A stretch of DNA of 8,676 bases from Rhizobium favelukesii (lineage in GTDB: Bacteria > Pseudomonadota > Alphaproteobacteria > Rhizobiales > Rhizobiaceae): positions 1 to 8,676 of the forward strand of contig NZ_CBYB010000004.1 in assembly GCF_000577275.2 (NCBI RefSeq), read 5' to 3'. Below the pieces are notes generated by a model. It searched no databases and had not been told where the DNA came from. It saw only the letters and a program-made list of their open reading frames with translations. Made by a program: the position numbers and the translations under genes. Position 1 is the stretch's first letter. Each line of letters starts with the position of its first letter. Below are positions 1 through 6,524 of this stretch, in pieces.

Positions 1-10
1 AAGTGGCTGT

Positions 11-30
11 CACATAAGATAGCTTATGGA
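11..30. other. dif-like candidate core site for a tyrosine recombinase
   Basis: CATAAG at 13-18 and CTTATG at 23-28 form perfect inverted arms around ATAG. Read another way, CATAA (13-17) and TTATG (24-28) flank a 6-bp centre, GATAGC. This matches the layout of XerC/XerD dif sites and of many tyrosine-recombinase core sites, where the inner arm ends are CATAA and TTATG around a 6-bp overlap. It sits at the very edge of the window next to a hairpin and a short minus-strand frame, as at the end of an integrated element. That it is a functional site is inference; no recombinase gene is visible here. Confidence 0.4.
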
Positions 31-37
31 ACTAACA

Positions 38-76
38 GGCGGTTTTGGAGGTGTTGCTTTTTGCTCTAAAACCGCC
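38..76 (-). terminator. 13-bp stem hairpin, possible terminator
   Basis: GGCGGTTTTGGAG (38-50) pairs with CTCTAAAACCGCC (64-76), 12 of 13 positions matching and the other a G.U pair in the plus-strand RNA, with a 13-nt loop. On the minus strand it follows the TAA stop of the short frame at 79-180 by two bases, the position expected of a terminator. No run of U follows on either strand, so an intrinsic terminator is not certain. It could instead be part of the end of a mobile element together with the dif-like site beside it. Confidence 0.4.
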
Positions 77-78
77 GT

Positions 79-180
79 TTAAGCCGCTGCGGATTTCTGT
101 GCAAACTGCGGTTTGACCTGTTGCTTTCTGGCTTCTGTGTGTGAGCGCGTTCGCCGCGCTATCAAATCGCGAGGCAGCAT
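79..180 (-). CDS. Short minus-strand frame, possible C-terminal remnant
   Basis: The frame begins at ATG (180-178) and ends at TAA (81-79), giving 33 residues that start MLPRDLIARRTRSHTEARKQ and end in SAAA. The composition is strongly basic and Gln-rich, like the tail of a DNA-binding or transposition protein. No ribosome binding site is seen before the ATG, and the same frame is closed by a TGA about 18 bp further upstream, so it may be the stump of a longer gene cut at a junction near position 200. The hairpin at 38-76 lies just after the stop. I do not recognise the family. Confidence 0.28.
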   Translation of the reverse strand: MLPRDLIARRTRSHTEARKQQVKPQFAQKSAAA

Positions 181-220
181 GCCGGTCAATCTATGGCATC
201 AAACATTGCCGCCAGCCCTT

Positions 221-642
221 CGTGATATTGTCAGTGTGAATTCGCTCGGCAATACCGCGCTTCTTTGCAACGATCTGGTCTGACGCGCTAGATTCTTGGG
301 AAGCATCTTAGTGCAAGGCGAGAATTTCGCCCGCTCTCCTATCCGCACGCGTCGGGTCGATCGACGACAAACGCCTAGGCGGTTGGATTTCCTATCGCTC
401 GTCGATGGCGGCGCTGAACCAGATTGTTCGGACGGCCTCCATCGAGATGGCACGGATGCATCCCGAGGCGGTCGTGACAGCGGTGCATCCCGGGACGGTC
501 AGGGCGCTGCTCTCAGCCCCCTGCTCGGCGGGCCATTCTACGGTGAGTCCGGAGGAAGCTTCCGCCTCGATCCTGAGCGCGCTCGACGGGCAAAAACACC
601 AGGGTGTTCATCGCCTATGACGGCAGCACCATCGAATGGTAG
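221..642 (+). pseudogene. Decayed C-factor-type short-chain dehydrogenase
   Basis: Pieces of one SDR protein can be read in three successive frames. At 221-275 the frame gives VSVNSLGNTALL, like the NxxG-ALL segment of the family. At about 336-600 it gives SARVGSIDDKRLGGWISYRS, then ALNQIVRTASIEMAR, then VVTAVHPGTVR. From about 604 to the TAG at 640-642 it gives VFIAYDGSTIEW, the characteristic end of CsgA/C-factor-like SDRs. The coenzyme-binding N-terminus (TGxxxGxG) is missing and an in-frame stop follows the first segment. The catalytic YxxxK reads Y-R-S-S-M (393-407), so the essential lysine is lost. At least two frameshifts, an absent N-terminus and a lost active-site residue make this a true pseudogene. 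Intact relatives are NAD(P)-dependent oxidoreductases of uncertain substrate. Confidence 0.75.
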
Positions 643-656
643 ACGCTGAGCTCAGC

Positions 657-911
657 TTACCGGAACGTGGGTATTGCCAAATGCTCGCTCGCCTCTTCGA
701 TCAGGTCGTCCCAGCGCCCGCTGGCGGCCGCTTCCGCAATTCGATCCTCGAGTTCATCAAGCTTCCAGTTCTCAACCCCCTGGATGATGACGACGACCTC
801 TTCCGGCCAGTCGAAATGCGTCGCCAGTCGCAGTAACCCTGCGCGGTCGTACTCGGCCTTCTCGTTCTGCCGACAGTGTCGCGTCCAACCAAATAATCTA
901 CGTGGCGATGC
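657..911 (-). pseudogene. Coding-like minus-strand remnant, unknown family
   Basis: The minus strand is open from a TGA at 914-912 to TAA at 659-657, without any ATG, so no start is visible. From about 872 downward it reads like a genuine acidic, helical C-terminus: CRQNEKAEYDRAGLLRLA, then HFDWPEEVVVIIQGVENW, KLDELEDRIAEAAASGRWD, and DLIEEASEHLAIPTFR before the stop. The residue pattern (amphipathic helices, few rare residues) is far from that of a random frame. It ends 15 bp from the end of the convergent SDR pseudogene. I do not recognise the family. It is probably the 3' part of a truncated gene, but a functional small gene with an unusual start cannot be excluded. Confidence 0.45.
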
Positions 912-1061
912 TCAATAGAATGTTCCATCTGCACGCTTGGTCGGTCCATTCGTGCGCTTAACCGTCGCGTCATCGAGCATGCTGTTACCTTTAGAACTTA
1001 TCGTCTCCATAGATGAGAAGCTGAAAGGTCTGTCGGCGGAAGCGAAATCTTCAAGAACAAG

Positions 1062-1079
1062 TGTCTCCGATCGGAGACA
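1062..1079. promoter_or_regulatory. Perfect 18-bp palindrome, candidate operator
   Basis: TGTCTCCGATCGGAGACA is identical to its reverse complement over all 18 bp, with its centre between 1070 and 1071. It lies in a stretch where I find no convincing gene, about 180 bp before the start of the gene train at 1260. A symmetric site of this length is typical of a dimeric repressor or activator. No regulator gene is present in the window to pair it with, so the binding protein is unknown. Confidence 0.45.
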
Positions 1080-1165
1080 TGCCCTCCCCGGGAGAGCTAA
1101 TGCCACCAATAGCAAATATGTGGCAGCTATATTCAATCTTTTTAGGGACAAGCAGTACCCGGTGG

Positions 1166-1193
1166 TTGCATTACTTAGGCGCCTAGTTATCGT
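1166..1193 (+). promoter_or_regulatory. Weak promoter candidate with palindromic spacer
   Basis: TTGCAT (1166-1171) could be a -35 box and TATCGT (1188-1193) a -10 box, 16 bp apart. The spacer holds the perfect 10-bp palindrome TAGGCGCCTA (1176-1185), where a repressor would block polymerase. It is about 65 bp upstream of the first start codon of the gene train. Both boxes match the consensus only partly, so this is a suggestion. Confidence 0.25.
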
Positions 1194-1259
1194 CGCGTAT
1201 TGAGGGGCAGAGTCTTGCCGGATTTCAATTTACCTAGTGAGGCCGGAAAGGCTTCAGAC

Positions 1260-2405
1260 ATGAAGTGCCAAGACAGGTCACGTACCTACATAGCAGGATT
1301 TCTCGCGGGCCCGATACTTGCCACGGCAGTTACGCTGACGCCGCTTGCGGTTCACGCTCAGGCTGTAGAGGGCGTGTATCTCGGTCAGGATAGGTCCGTC
1401 CTCGAGCGTTGGGCCCCAGCAAAGAATGCATCGACATCCGCAGGCTATACGACCGTGACCGTCTGGCCTCGCAGCGGCGTTTCCCTTGAGGTGACGTACT
1501 CGGCGTCCAATGGGACAATAGTTGCCCTGGAGGCAAAGGCGGCCGAAGCCAGCTCAAAGGCGGGTGCAAACTTTGGCGATTTCAAGTTTGGCCGAACATC
1601 GCTCCGCGATATCCGATCAAAGTTTGGCACGAGCGGTGTCCTCTATCCGAATGTCTGTCCGGCCACAGCGACGTCGTCCGGCGCTGTCGAGATTCTCAAC
1701 TATTATGACGTCCAGGGTACCGATTTCGTTGCCAAGTTTGTTACCACGGTCGGCAGTTCTGAACTTGCCCAATTGAATACGAAATACGGCAATTTGCTCT
1801 ACGCAAACATGCCATCATACGCGCTGCTCAGCGGCGTGGGCATCTACCAACGGGAATATCTGGAAAAGACTCAAGGGTCGCCGAGCGTCCGCGACGCTGG
1901 CTACGAACCAATCAAGTGGGTGCAGGGCGAACTGGCCCCGTCCAATCTTCCAACCATCTCATTGGACAGGATCAAGCCATCTCAGCTGCCTGTATTCAGA
2001 ATTTACAACGGTCCGAACAACTATCCCGATTTCAGCGGTCGCGACCAGCGGTTCAGCAACTTTCGCATCAGGATAGCCGACGGCATGACGGACGGCCCCA
2101 AATTCGCAGGGGAGTATTCGGTCATTCAGTTTGGTTGTGGGACGGGCTGCTCAGTCGCGTACCTGGGCAACAACCGGACTGGGGAGGTGTTCGATGTGCC
2201 CGTCGGCGGCGAAGACAACATGTATCTGAACCTGAAATTCCAGCTCGACAGCCGTCTCCTTGTTGCCCAATGGGCCGACAACGACCCCGGCAAGTGCTTT
2301 GTCGACTTTTTCAGCTTCGACGACGGAGCTTGGACCGAGTTGATGAGGCGCGAGGTCGGTGCCGCCGACGCCTGCTTCAAATCGGTGGCGGAAAATCTAC
2401 GGTGA
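1260..2405 (+). CDS. Exported GCGTGC-motif protein of unknown function
   Basis: A 381-residue protein. The start is ATG 1260, with GGAAAGG at 1245-1251, 8 nt upstream; an upstream TTG at 1200 in the same frame has no comparable site and would place extra residues before the signal peptide. Residues 1-35 form a Sec signal peptide: a basic start, a hydrophobic stretch at about 11-30, and an AxA-type cleavage site around VHAQA. The middle part contains FKFGRTSLRDIRSKFG (108-123), recalling the G-x-S-x-x-D-I-x-x-x-FG element of small periplasmic proteins. The C-terminal third (about 265-365) has FAGEYSVIQFGCGTGC (282-297), SRLLVAQWAD and FFSFDDGAW, a beta-rich pattern seen in other exported proteobacterial proteins. 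Cysteines lie at 133, 293, 297, 346 and 372. Its stop overlaps the possible GTG start of hxsD, so it is probably co-expressed with the HxS genes. I infer an envelope partner of HxsA; there is no direct evidence of its role. Confidence 0.75.
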   Translation: MKCQDRSRTYIAGFLAGPILATAVTLTPLAVHAQAVEGVYLGQDRSVLERWAPAKNASTSAGYTTVTVWPRSGVSLEVTYSASNGTIVALEAKAAEASSKAGANFGDFKFGRTSLRDIRSKFGTSGVLYPNVCPATATSSGAVEILNYYDVQGTDFVAKFVTTVGSSELAQLNTKYGNLLYANMPSYALLSGVGIYQREYLEKTQGSPSVRDAGYEPIKWVQGELAPSNLPTISLDRIKPSQLPVFRIYNGPNNYPDFSGRDQRFSNFRIRIADGMTDGPKFAGEYSVIQFGCGTGCSVAYLGNNRTGEVFDVPVGGEDNMYLNLKFQLDSRLLVAQWADNDPGKCFVDFFSFDDGAWTELMRREVGAADACFKSVAENLR

Positions 2406-2452
2406 AACAGCTGATGCCAACCCTGGAAATGCTCGGTGAACAGGGGGCAACA

Positions 2453-2698
2453 ATGCCCCTGACCTTCACAATGCCAGAGCAACTGCACGAGTACGTACCG
2501 GATGCAATTATCCGCTTTCGTTACCTGAACCCTGGCCTCGACGTCGCCTGGGATGGCCACGCCGTGGCGATGACGCTCCCACCCGATCGCGCGGTCGAGT
2601 TGGAGCAGGAACTCATGTTCTGCGTCTATCGGCAAAAGATTTATGCTGAGACACTTCCGCTCCGGAAGACACTCCTCGCGGGAGTGACGGGCCTTTGA
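2453..2698 (+). CDS. hxsD: His-Xaa-Ser system protein HxsD
   Basis: A small protein (81 residues from ATG 2453) that occurs with HxsB, HxsC and HxsA in HxS radical-SAM cassettes. Its role is not defined; it may act as a substrate-recognition or adaptor partner of the maturases. The family pattern is visible as an acidic N-terminal half (MPLTFTMPEQLHEYVPDAII), a short beta segment (LDVAWDGHAVAMTLPP) and the conserved helical end CVYRQKIYAETLPLRKTLLA, matching the usual LRE-x-I-x-x-ET-x-PIR arrangement. I chose ATG 2453 because AGGGGG (2442-2447) sits 5 nt before it and the length then suits the family. GTG 2402, overlapping the previous gene's stop as GTGA, and ATG 2414 are alternatives that add 17 or 13 residues. 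The stop overlaps the possible TTG start of hxsB. Confidence 0.8.
   Translation: MPLTFTMPEQLHEYVPDAIIRFRYLNPGLDVAWDGHAVAMTLPPDRAVELEQELMFCVYRQKIYAETLPLRKTLLAGVTGL
2670..2686 (+). promoter_or_regulatory. Hairpin covering the hxsB ribosome binding site
   Basis: CACTCC (2670-2675) and GGAGTG (2681-2686) form a 6-bp stem with a 5-nt loop at the end of hxsD. The right arm contains GGAG (2681-2684), the best Shine-Dalgarno match ahead of the hxsB starts (10 nt before TTG 2695, 19 nt before ATG 2704). If the hairpin forms, hxsB translation would depend on ribosomes finishing hxsD. This is inference from pairing alone. Confidence 0.3.
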
Positions 2699-2703
2699 CT
2701 GTG

Positions 2704-4104
2704 ATGCCATTGAAGTTTCGGAAGATGTCCGAAGGTAGCCTGATTTTCGCGGACGATGCGGGCGGCTTCTTTCAAGCAGATCAGGAGTTTCTGCGCCGCT
2801 ATGCGTTGGGGCACCTTACTGAAGGCGATACGGAATTTTTAGAAGCGAACGGCCATGCATTTCAGGAACCGGGCGACCTCGCTTATGCAGGTTTTGAATA
2901 TCGGTTCGCCAGCCGTCTCTACACCCCCGGTGACCTCGACTACGTTATTCTCGTCCCGTCCCTGCGCTGCAACCTCGCCTGCGGCTACTGTCAGGTCTCG
3001 AGGGTAAATGAGAAAACACCGGGGTTCGATTGGACTGATGAGACCCTGAAGGCGGTGATCCGGTTCCTGGACGGACTGTCCACGAAGAGGATCAAGGTCG
3101 AGTTTCAGGGTGGCGAGCCACTCCTTCGCTTAGACGTGTTGAAGGAGGTTCGCGACTTCTGTCGGTCCAGATTCGATAAATGCGAGTTTGTTGTCTGCAC
3201 CAATTTGCAGGACCCCAGCGACGACGCATGGGAATTCTTGGAAAACCAGGACGTGTTTGTTAGCACATCATTCGACGCGGATCCCGGCACGCATGAGGCT
3301 CAAAGGACGATCACAGCGGACAGGACCCAGCAATTCCTTGGAAATTTTCGCCGAGCACTCGATCGGCTTGGCACCGACAGGGTCTCGGCTCTGCCCACCA
3401 TCAATCCACATAGCCCGCCCCCGGCGAGATCGATCATCGAGCACTACGCATCGTTGAACCTGCGCTCGATTTACCTACGCCCCATCAATTATCAAGGGTT
3501 TGCGCGGAAGAAATACGACGCACGCAGCAGTGCTTCGACGTGGAGCGCTTACTATTCGGCGTTCATTGACGACCTGGTCGATTACAATTGGAACTCAGAG
3601 TATGCGGTAGAAGAGTATTATTTCGTCCACTGTCTGCGGCGGGTGCTTCGATCGGGCCACAACGGACACGCCGATCTCAGAAATCCAAGCACCGTCGGCT
3701 CTGGGTACGTCGTCATCGACCATGACGGAAAATTCTATCCCACTGACGAAGCTAGGATGATCAGCCGTGTGGGTCAGTTCGACTTCGCCATGGGCGATGT
3801 CTTCACGGGCATTTCCCGCTCCAAGATCGATTTGCTGAACGAAGAGGCAATCAACAACTTCCACCCAGACTGCGTTCACTGTCCCTATCAGCCGTTTTGT
3901 GGGATCGACCTGATTGACGACCTGTCTCGCTATGGGCGAATCGATTTGCCAAAGCATCTCACTGACTTCTGCCAGAAGCACACGAGCATCTTTGATAAGA
4001 TTTTCTCTATGATCTACTCCGCCGACCCGAAGGTTCGGAAGTCCCTCGCAGTCTGGTCTGGTGTTCCGAATTTCGACGGCTCCATCGGGAAGCGGCCACA
4101 ATGA
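2704..4104 (+). CDS. hxsB: HxS-system radical SAM maturase HxsB
   Basis: A 466-residue radical SAM enzyme, one of the paired maturases of the His-Xaa-Ser system, expected to act on HxsA in the cytoplasm before export. The 4Fe-4S/SAM motif is RCNLACGYC (Cys 89, 93, 96; CxxxCxxC). GGEP follows at 136-139. A C-terminal SPASM-like cysteine cluster reads CVHCPYQPFC (390, 393, 399) with a further Cys at 423, suited to an auxiliary iron-sulphur cluster. The N-terminus MPLKFRKMSEGSL, followed by a region with FFQADQEF, has the pre-radical-SAM layout of HxsB. ATG 2704 is preferred because it gives the usual N-terminus; TTG 2695 and GTG 2701 are possible, and TTG has the better spaced GGAG site. The stop overlaps the hxsC ATG as ATGA. 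The frame is intact and all expected motifs are present. The modification catalysed is not known from the sequence. Confidence 0.88.
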   Translation: MPLKFRKMSEGSLIFADDAGGFFQADQEFLRRYALGHLTEGDTEFLEANGHAFQEPGDLAYAGFEYRFASRLYTPGDLDYVILVPSLRCNLACGYCQVSRVNEKTPGFDWTDETLKAVIRFLDGLSTKRIKVEFQGGEPLLRLDVLKEVRDFCRSRFDKCEFVVCTNLQDPSDDAWEFLENQDVFVSTSFDADPGTHEAQRTITADRTQQFLGNFRRALDRLGTDRVSALPTINPHSPPPARSIIEHYASLNLRSIYLRPINYQGFARKKYDARSSASTWSAYYSAFIDDLVDYNWNSEYAVEEYYFVHCLRRVLRSGHNGHADLRNPSTVGSGYVVIDHDGKFYPTDEARMISRVGQFDFAMGDVFTGISRSKIDLLNEEAINNFHPDCVHCPYQPFCGIDLIDDLSRYGRIDLPKHLTDFCQKHTSIFDKIFSMIYSADPKVRKSLAVWSGVPNFDGSIGKRPQ

Positions 4105-5187
4105 TCGGACTACGACTCCAGATCGATCCCCTACCCCTTATCGAGCCGATGGTCGTAAGGCTGCGGGATACCACGCCGAGCGAAGTCACGGAACACGATG
4201 CGATCCAGATCGATAGGCGAGACAGCCGTAGAGAGTATGATTTCAATGGCTTCTCGCTGGTCGTTCATAGCGATCAATCCGAAGATCTTGATGGTGACGT
4301 CATCTTGGCCATCCCCGGTCAGGCCAGCCCATCGATTGATCAGGGCAAGCTCGCCGCACAACACCTTCCTTGTCACCGAGCAGTGCGACCAGCTCTGTGT
4401 CATGTGCTCGCAGCCCCCAAAAAAGTATCACGCCGATCTTTTCGAACAGTTTGAGACAGCCGCAATACTAGCGCCAAACAAAAGCGTACTTGGCATCTCT
4501 GGCGGCGAGCCGCTTCTTCACAAGGAAAAGCTCTTCCGGATGTTCGAACGCGTCGCTCGTCTGCGACCAGACGTCACCTTCCATGTCTTGAGCAATGGCC
4601 AGCATTCCACAAAGGACGATGTCAAGCAGCTCATAGAGATCGGAACGGAACGAATTCTCTGGGGCATTCCGCTTTATTCGTCCGACCCCCGAACCCACGA
4701 CCAGATTGTTGGCAAGCCCGGAGCCTTTCGATCCCTAGAACGGGGACTCGCCGTCTTGATGCAGGCCGGAGCCTCCGTCGAATTGAGAACCGTCGTACTA
4801 CAGCAGAATCGCCGTCATCTCGGAGCTTTAGCCGACTTTGTCTTCACTAGGTTAAGTTTCATAAATGTCTGGGCGCTCATGCAGTTGGAGCGCATTGGCT
4901 ACGGTCGGATGAACTGGGCAACATCCTTCCTCGACACCTCTATTGATTTCGAGCCGATCTCTATGGCGGTCGACCGGACGGTCGCGCGGGGTATATCGGT
5001 TGCTCTTTATAATTTTCCTCTCTGTTCAGTTCCGAAGGAGTATCGGCAGTATGCCCCGTCTACGATCTCCGATTGGAAGCGAAAATACTTGGGGTTTTGC
5101 AAGGAATGTAACGCTCGCTCAGCTTGTGGTGGGTTTTTCGAGTGGTATAGTCACGACCAGGTGTTTTCTGCGCTGGGTCCATTATGA
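4101..5187 (+). pseudogene. hxsC: HxsC radical SAM maturase, one-base frameshift
   Basis: The second HxS maturase. It starts at ATG 4101 (ATGA overlap with hxsB, GGGAAG 8 nt upstream) and its N-terminal 75 or so residues run in that frame as far as GDVILAIPGQAS. The rest continues in the +1 frame as HRLIRASSPHNTFLVTEQC. Removing one C from the CCC at 4328-4330 joins them into a 361-residue protein. In that numbering the radical SAM cysteines are 95, 99 and 102 (CDQLCVMC), GGEP is 134-137, and a SPASM-like CKECNARSAC lies at 333-342. Unrepaired, the first frame runs on to a stop at 4452-4454 without any iron-sulphur motif. The shift lies about 55 bp before the catalytic motif. It could be a disabling mutation or a homopolymer sequencing error; the downstream frame is otherwise perfectly preserved, which favours an error or a very recent event. 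The stop overlaps the hxsA ATG. Confidence 0.85.
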
Positions 5188-5816
5188 AAAGAAGACTGTT
5201 TCTGATCCCGTCTTTTCTAGCGGCGGGGTTCTTTCCATCTAAGTCCGAGGCATTGGTTCCAGGCGACGCCGTAAAGAAGACAAGCCAACTTCCGACTGTC
5301 CTTGAGCGACTTAAGCTGAAGCATATCTACACGCTGGCTGGACACCGATCACACAGCTCTCATAGCTCTCACCGGTCTCATTCGAGCCACCGATCGAGCA
5401 GCGGCGGCGGCTACACTCGGACGGAGCCCACTTGGAATACTCCGTCAACCACGGATACTTATATCGCACCCGTCCCCAAATATACGCCCCCGGTGCCGAG
5501 AGCACCCACACCGACCTATTTGCCCTCCCCGACAACGTCTTCGGCTTCCACTTCGGAATACGACACTCTACCGAACACGTTGCCGGGCCCCTCGCCTTTG
5601 AAGGTTCTTCCTGGCAACTCCCAGAGGTTTTCGCAAATTGTGATGCAGGTCCAAACCGCGCTGACCGCCTACGGCTACTATTCGGGGCTCATTGACGGCA
5701 AAGTCGGCCCCTCCTGCAAAACCGCGCTCGTGGCAATGCAGACTGATTACCAGCTCAAGGTAACTGGAACCATCACACCTGAGGTCCTCAACGCCTTTGG
5801 CATCGTCGCCAATTAG
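5184..5816 (+). CDS. hxsA: His-Xaa-Ser repeat protein HxsA, maturase substrate
   Basis: A 210-residue exported protein and the predicted target of HxsB and HxsC. Residues 1-25 (MKRRLFLIPSFLAAGFFPSK and on) look like a Sec signal peptide. A leader-like segment with LERLKLKHIYTLAG is followed by six perfect tandem HxS triplets at residues 54-71, then SSSGGG. A Pro/Thr/Ser-rich linker fills about 77-145. A PG_binding_1-type domain occupies about 151-207, with VQTALTAYGYYSGLIDGKVG and a TGTITPEVLNAFGI end, so the modified protein is probably held at peptidoglycan in the periplasm. The ATG overlaps the hxsC stop (ATGA); the ribosome binding site is weak, which suggests translational coupling. The next gene begins 27 bp after the stop with no terminator between. 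The nature of the modification on the HxS residues is not shown here. Confidence 0.9.
   Translation: MKRRLFLIPSFLAAGFFPSKSEALVPGDAVKKTSQLPTVLERLKLKHIYTLAGHRSHSSHSSHRSHSSHRSSSGGGYTRTEPTWNTPSTTDTYIAPVPKYTPPVPRAPTPTYLPSPTTSSASTSEYDTLPNTLPGPSPLKVLPGNSQRFSQIVMQVQTALTAYGYYSGLIDGKVGPSCKTALVAMQTDYQLKVTGTITPEVLNAFGIVAN
5343..5396 (+). repeat. Six tandem His-Xaa-Ser codon triplets
   Basis: The 54 bp encode HRS-HSS-HSS-HRS-HSS-HRS as uninterrupted 9-bp units (residues 54-71 of HxsA). The DNA units vary at third positions and between AGC, TCT, TCA and TCG for serine, so the peptide repeat is kept while the DNA repeat is not. That suggests selection at the protein level and not recent slippage. The histidines and serines are the presumed sites of maturase action. 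Confidence 0.9.
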
Positions 5817-5843
5817 AAATCCCAAAGACCGGAAACATTCAAG

Positions 5844-6524
5844 ATGAGCAATCCATTCGAACAGCAACCGTTTGAAGGCGCTGAATTCGTCGACAATCCT
5901 GAGCCGCGTTGTCCCTGCCTACTTTTGCTCGATGTATCAGGCTCGATGAACGGAAGGCCGATTAAGGAGCTGAACGACGGTCTCGTACAGTTTAAGGACG
6001 AGCTGTTTGCCGACTCTCTGGCCGCGAAACGTGTCGAAGTCGGCTTGGTAACCTTCGGACCTGTGACTGTCGTCAACGATTTCCAGGGCGTTCAGAATTG
6101 GTATGTGCCGGACCTGCAGTCCCAGGGCGACACTCCAATGGGATCGGCGATCGAACAAGGACTGCAGTTGGTGCGCGACCGTAAGAACCAGTACCGTCAG
6201 AATGGCATTTCCTATTATCGCCCATGGGTATTCCTAATCACGGACGGCGGCCCAACAGATTCTTGGCAGAACGCGGCGAGCCTCGTGAAGGCTGGAGAGG
6301 CCGAAAAGGCATTCTCGTTCTTTGCAGTCGGCGTTGAGGGCGCGAACATGGAAGTCCTTTCCCAGATCTGCACCCGAGCACCGCTTGCGCTCAAGTCGCT
6401 TCGGTTCCGCGATCTCTTCTGTTGGCTTTCCAGTTCGCTCAGCTCGGTTTCTCAATCGAACCCCGGCGACGCCGTGCCTCTGTCCAATCCAGCAACACCT
6501 GACGGATGGGCATCGATTTCATGA
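5844..6524 (+). CDS. TerY-like von Willebrand factor A protein
   Basis: A 226-residue single-domain VWA protein of the TerY type, cytoplasmic (no signal peptide). The metal-ion-dependent adhesion site is complete: D30-x-S32-x-S34 ([10 protein letters not shown]), T97 ([10 protein letters not shown]) and D134 (LITDGGPTD). Family hallmarks include the N-terminal [56 protein letters not shown] and the C-terminal [24 protein letters not shown] (5831-5835) stands 8 nt before the ATG, and the gene begins 27 bp after hxsA. In the TerY-P triad this protein is thought to be a metal-binding scaffold, with a PP2C phosphatase and a kinase encoded next to it, exactly as here. Its stop overlaps the phosphatase ATG. 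The frame is intact. Confidence 0.87.
   Translation: MSNPFEQQPFEGAEFVDNPEPRCPCLLLLDVSGSMNGRPIKELNDGLVQFKDELFADSLAAKRVEVGLVTFGPVTVVNDFQGVQNWYVPDLQSQGDTPMGSAIEQGLQLVRDRKNQYRQNGISYYRPWVFLITDGGPTDSWQNAASLVKAGEAEKAFSFFAVGVEGANMEVLSQICTRAPLALKSLRFRDLFCWLSSSLSSVSQSNPGDAVPLSNPATPDGWASIS

Noticed and set aside
144..160. Short hairpin AGCGCG / CGCGCT
   Set aside because: Only a 6-bp stem in GC-rich DNA, lying within the minus-strand short frame, with no U-tract; probably chance.
912..1151. Minus-strand 79-residue frame with a hydrophobic, signal-like start (MSLKRLNIAATYLLLVALAL)
   Set aside because: No ribosome binding site, composition beyond the start is not protein-like, and it contains the 18-bp palindrome; more likely upstream regulatory DNA.
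937..1203. Plus-strand 88-residue frame before the exported protein gene
   Set aside because: No recognisable motif or ribosome binding site; it spans both palindromes and the promoter candidate.
1916..2698. Reading hxsD as the end of a 260-residue protein starting at 1916
   Set aside because: The upstream part is an Arg/Gln-rich shadow of the exported protein gene; HxsD-like sequence begins only after about 2450.
2126..2710. Minus-strand 194-residue frame opposite hxsD and the exported protein gene
   Set aside because: It is antisense to two supported genes and shows no family motif.
4320..4335. Programmed +1 frameshifting in hxsC
   Set aside because: The CCC is not an in-frame codon (frame reads AGC CCA), so the usual CCC slippery +1 site is absent, and no stop codon or stimulator sits at the shift.
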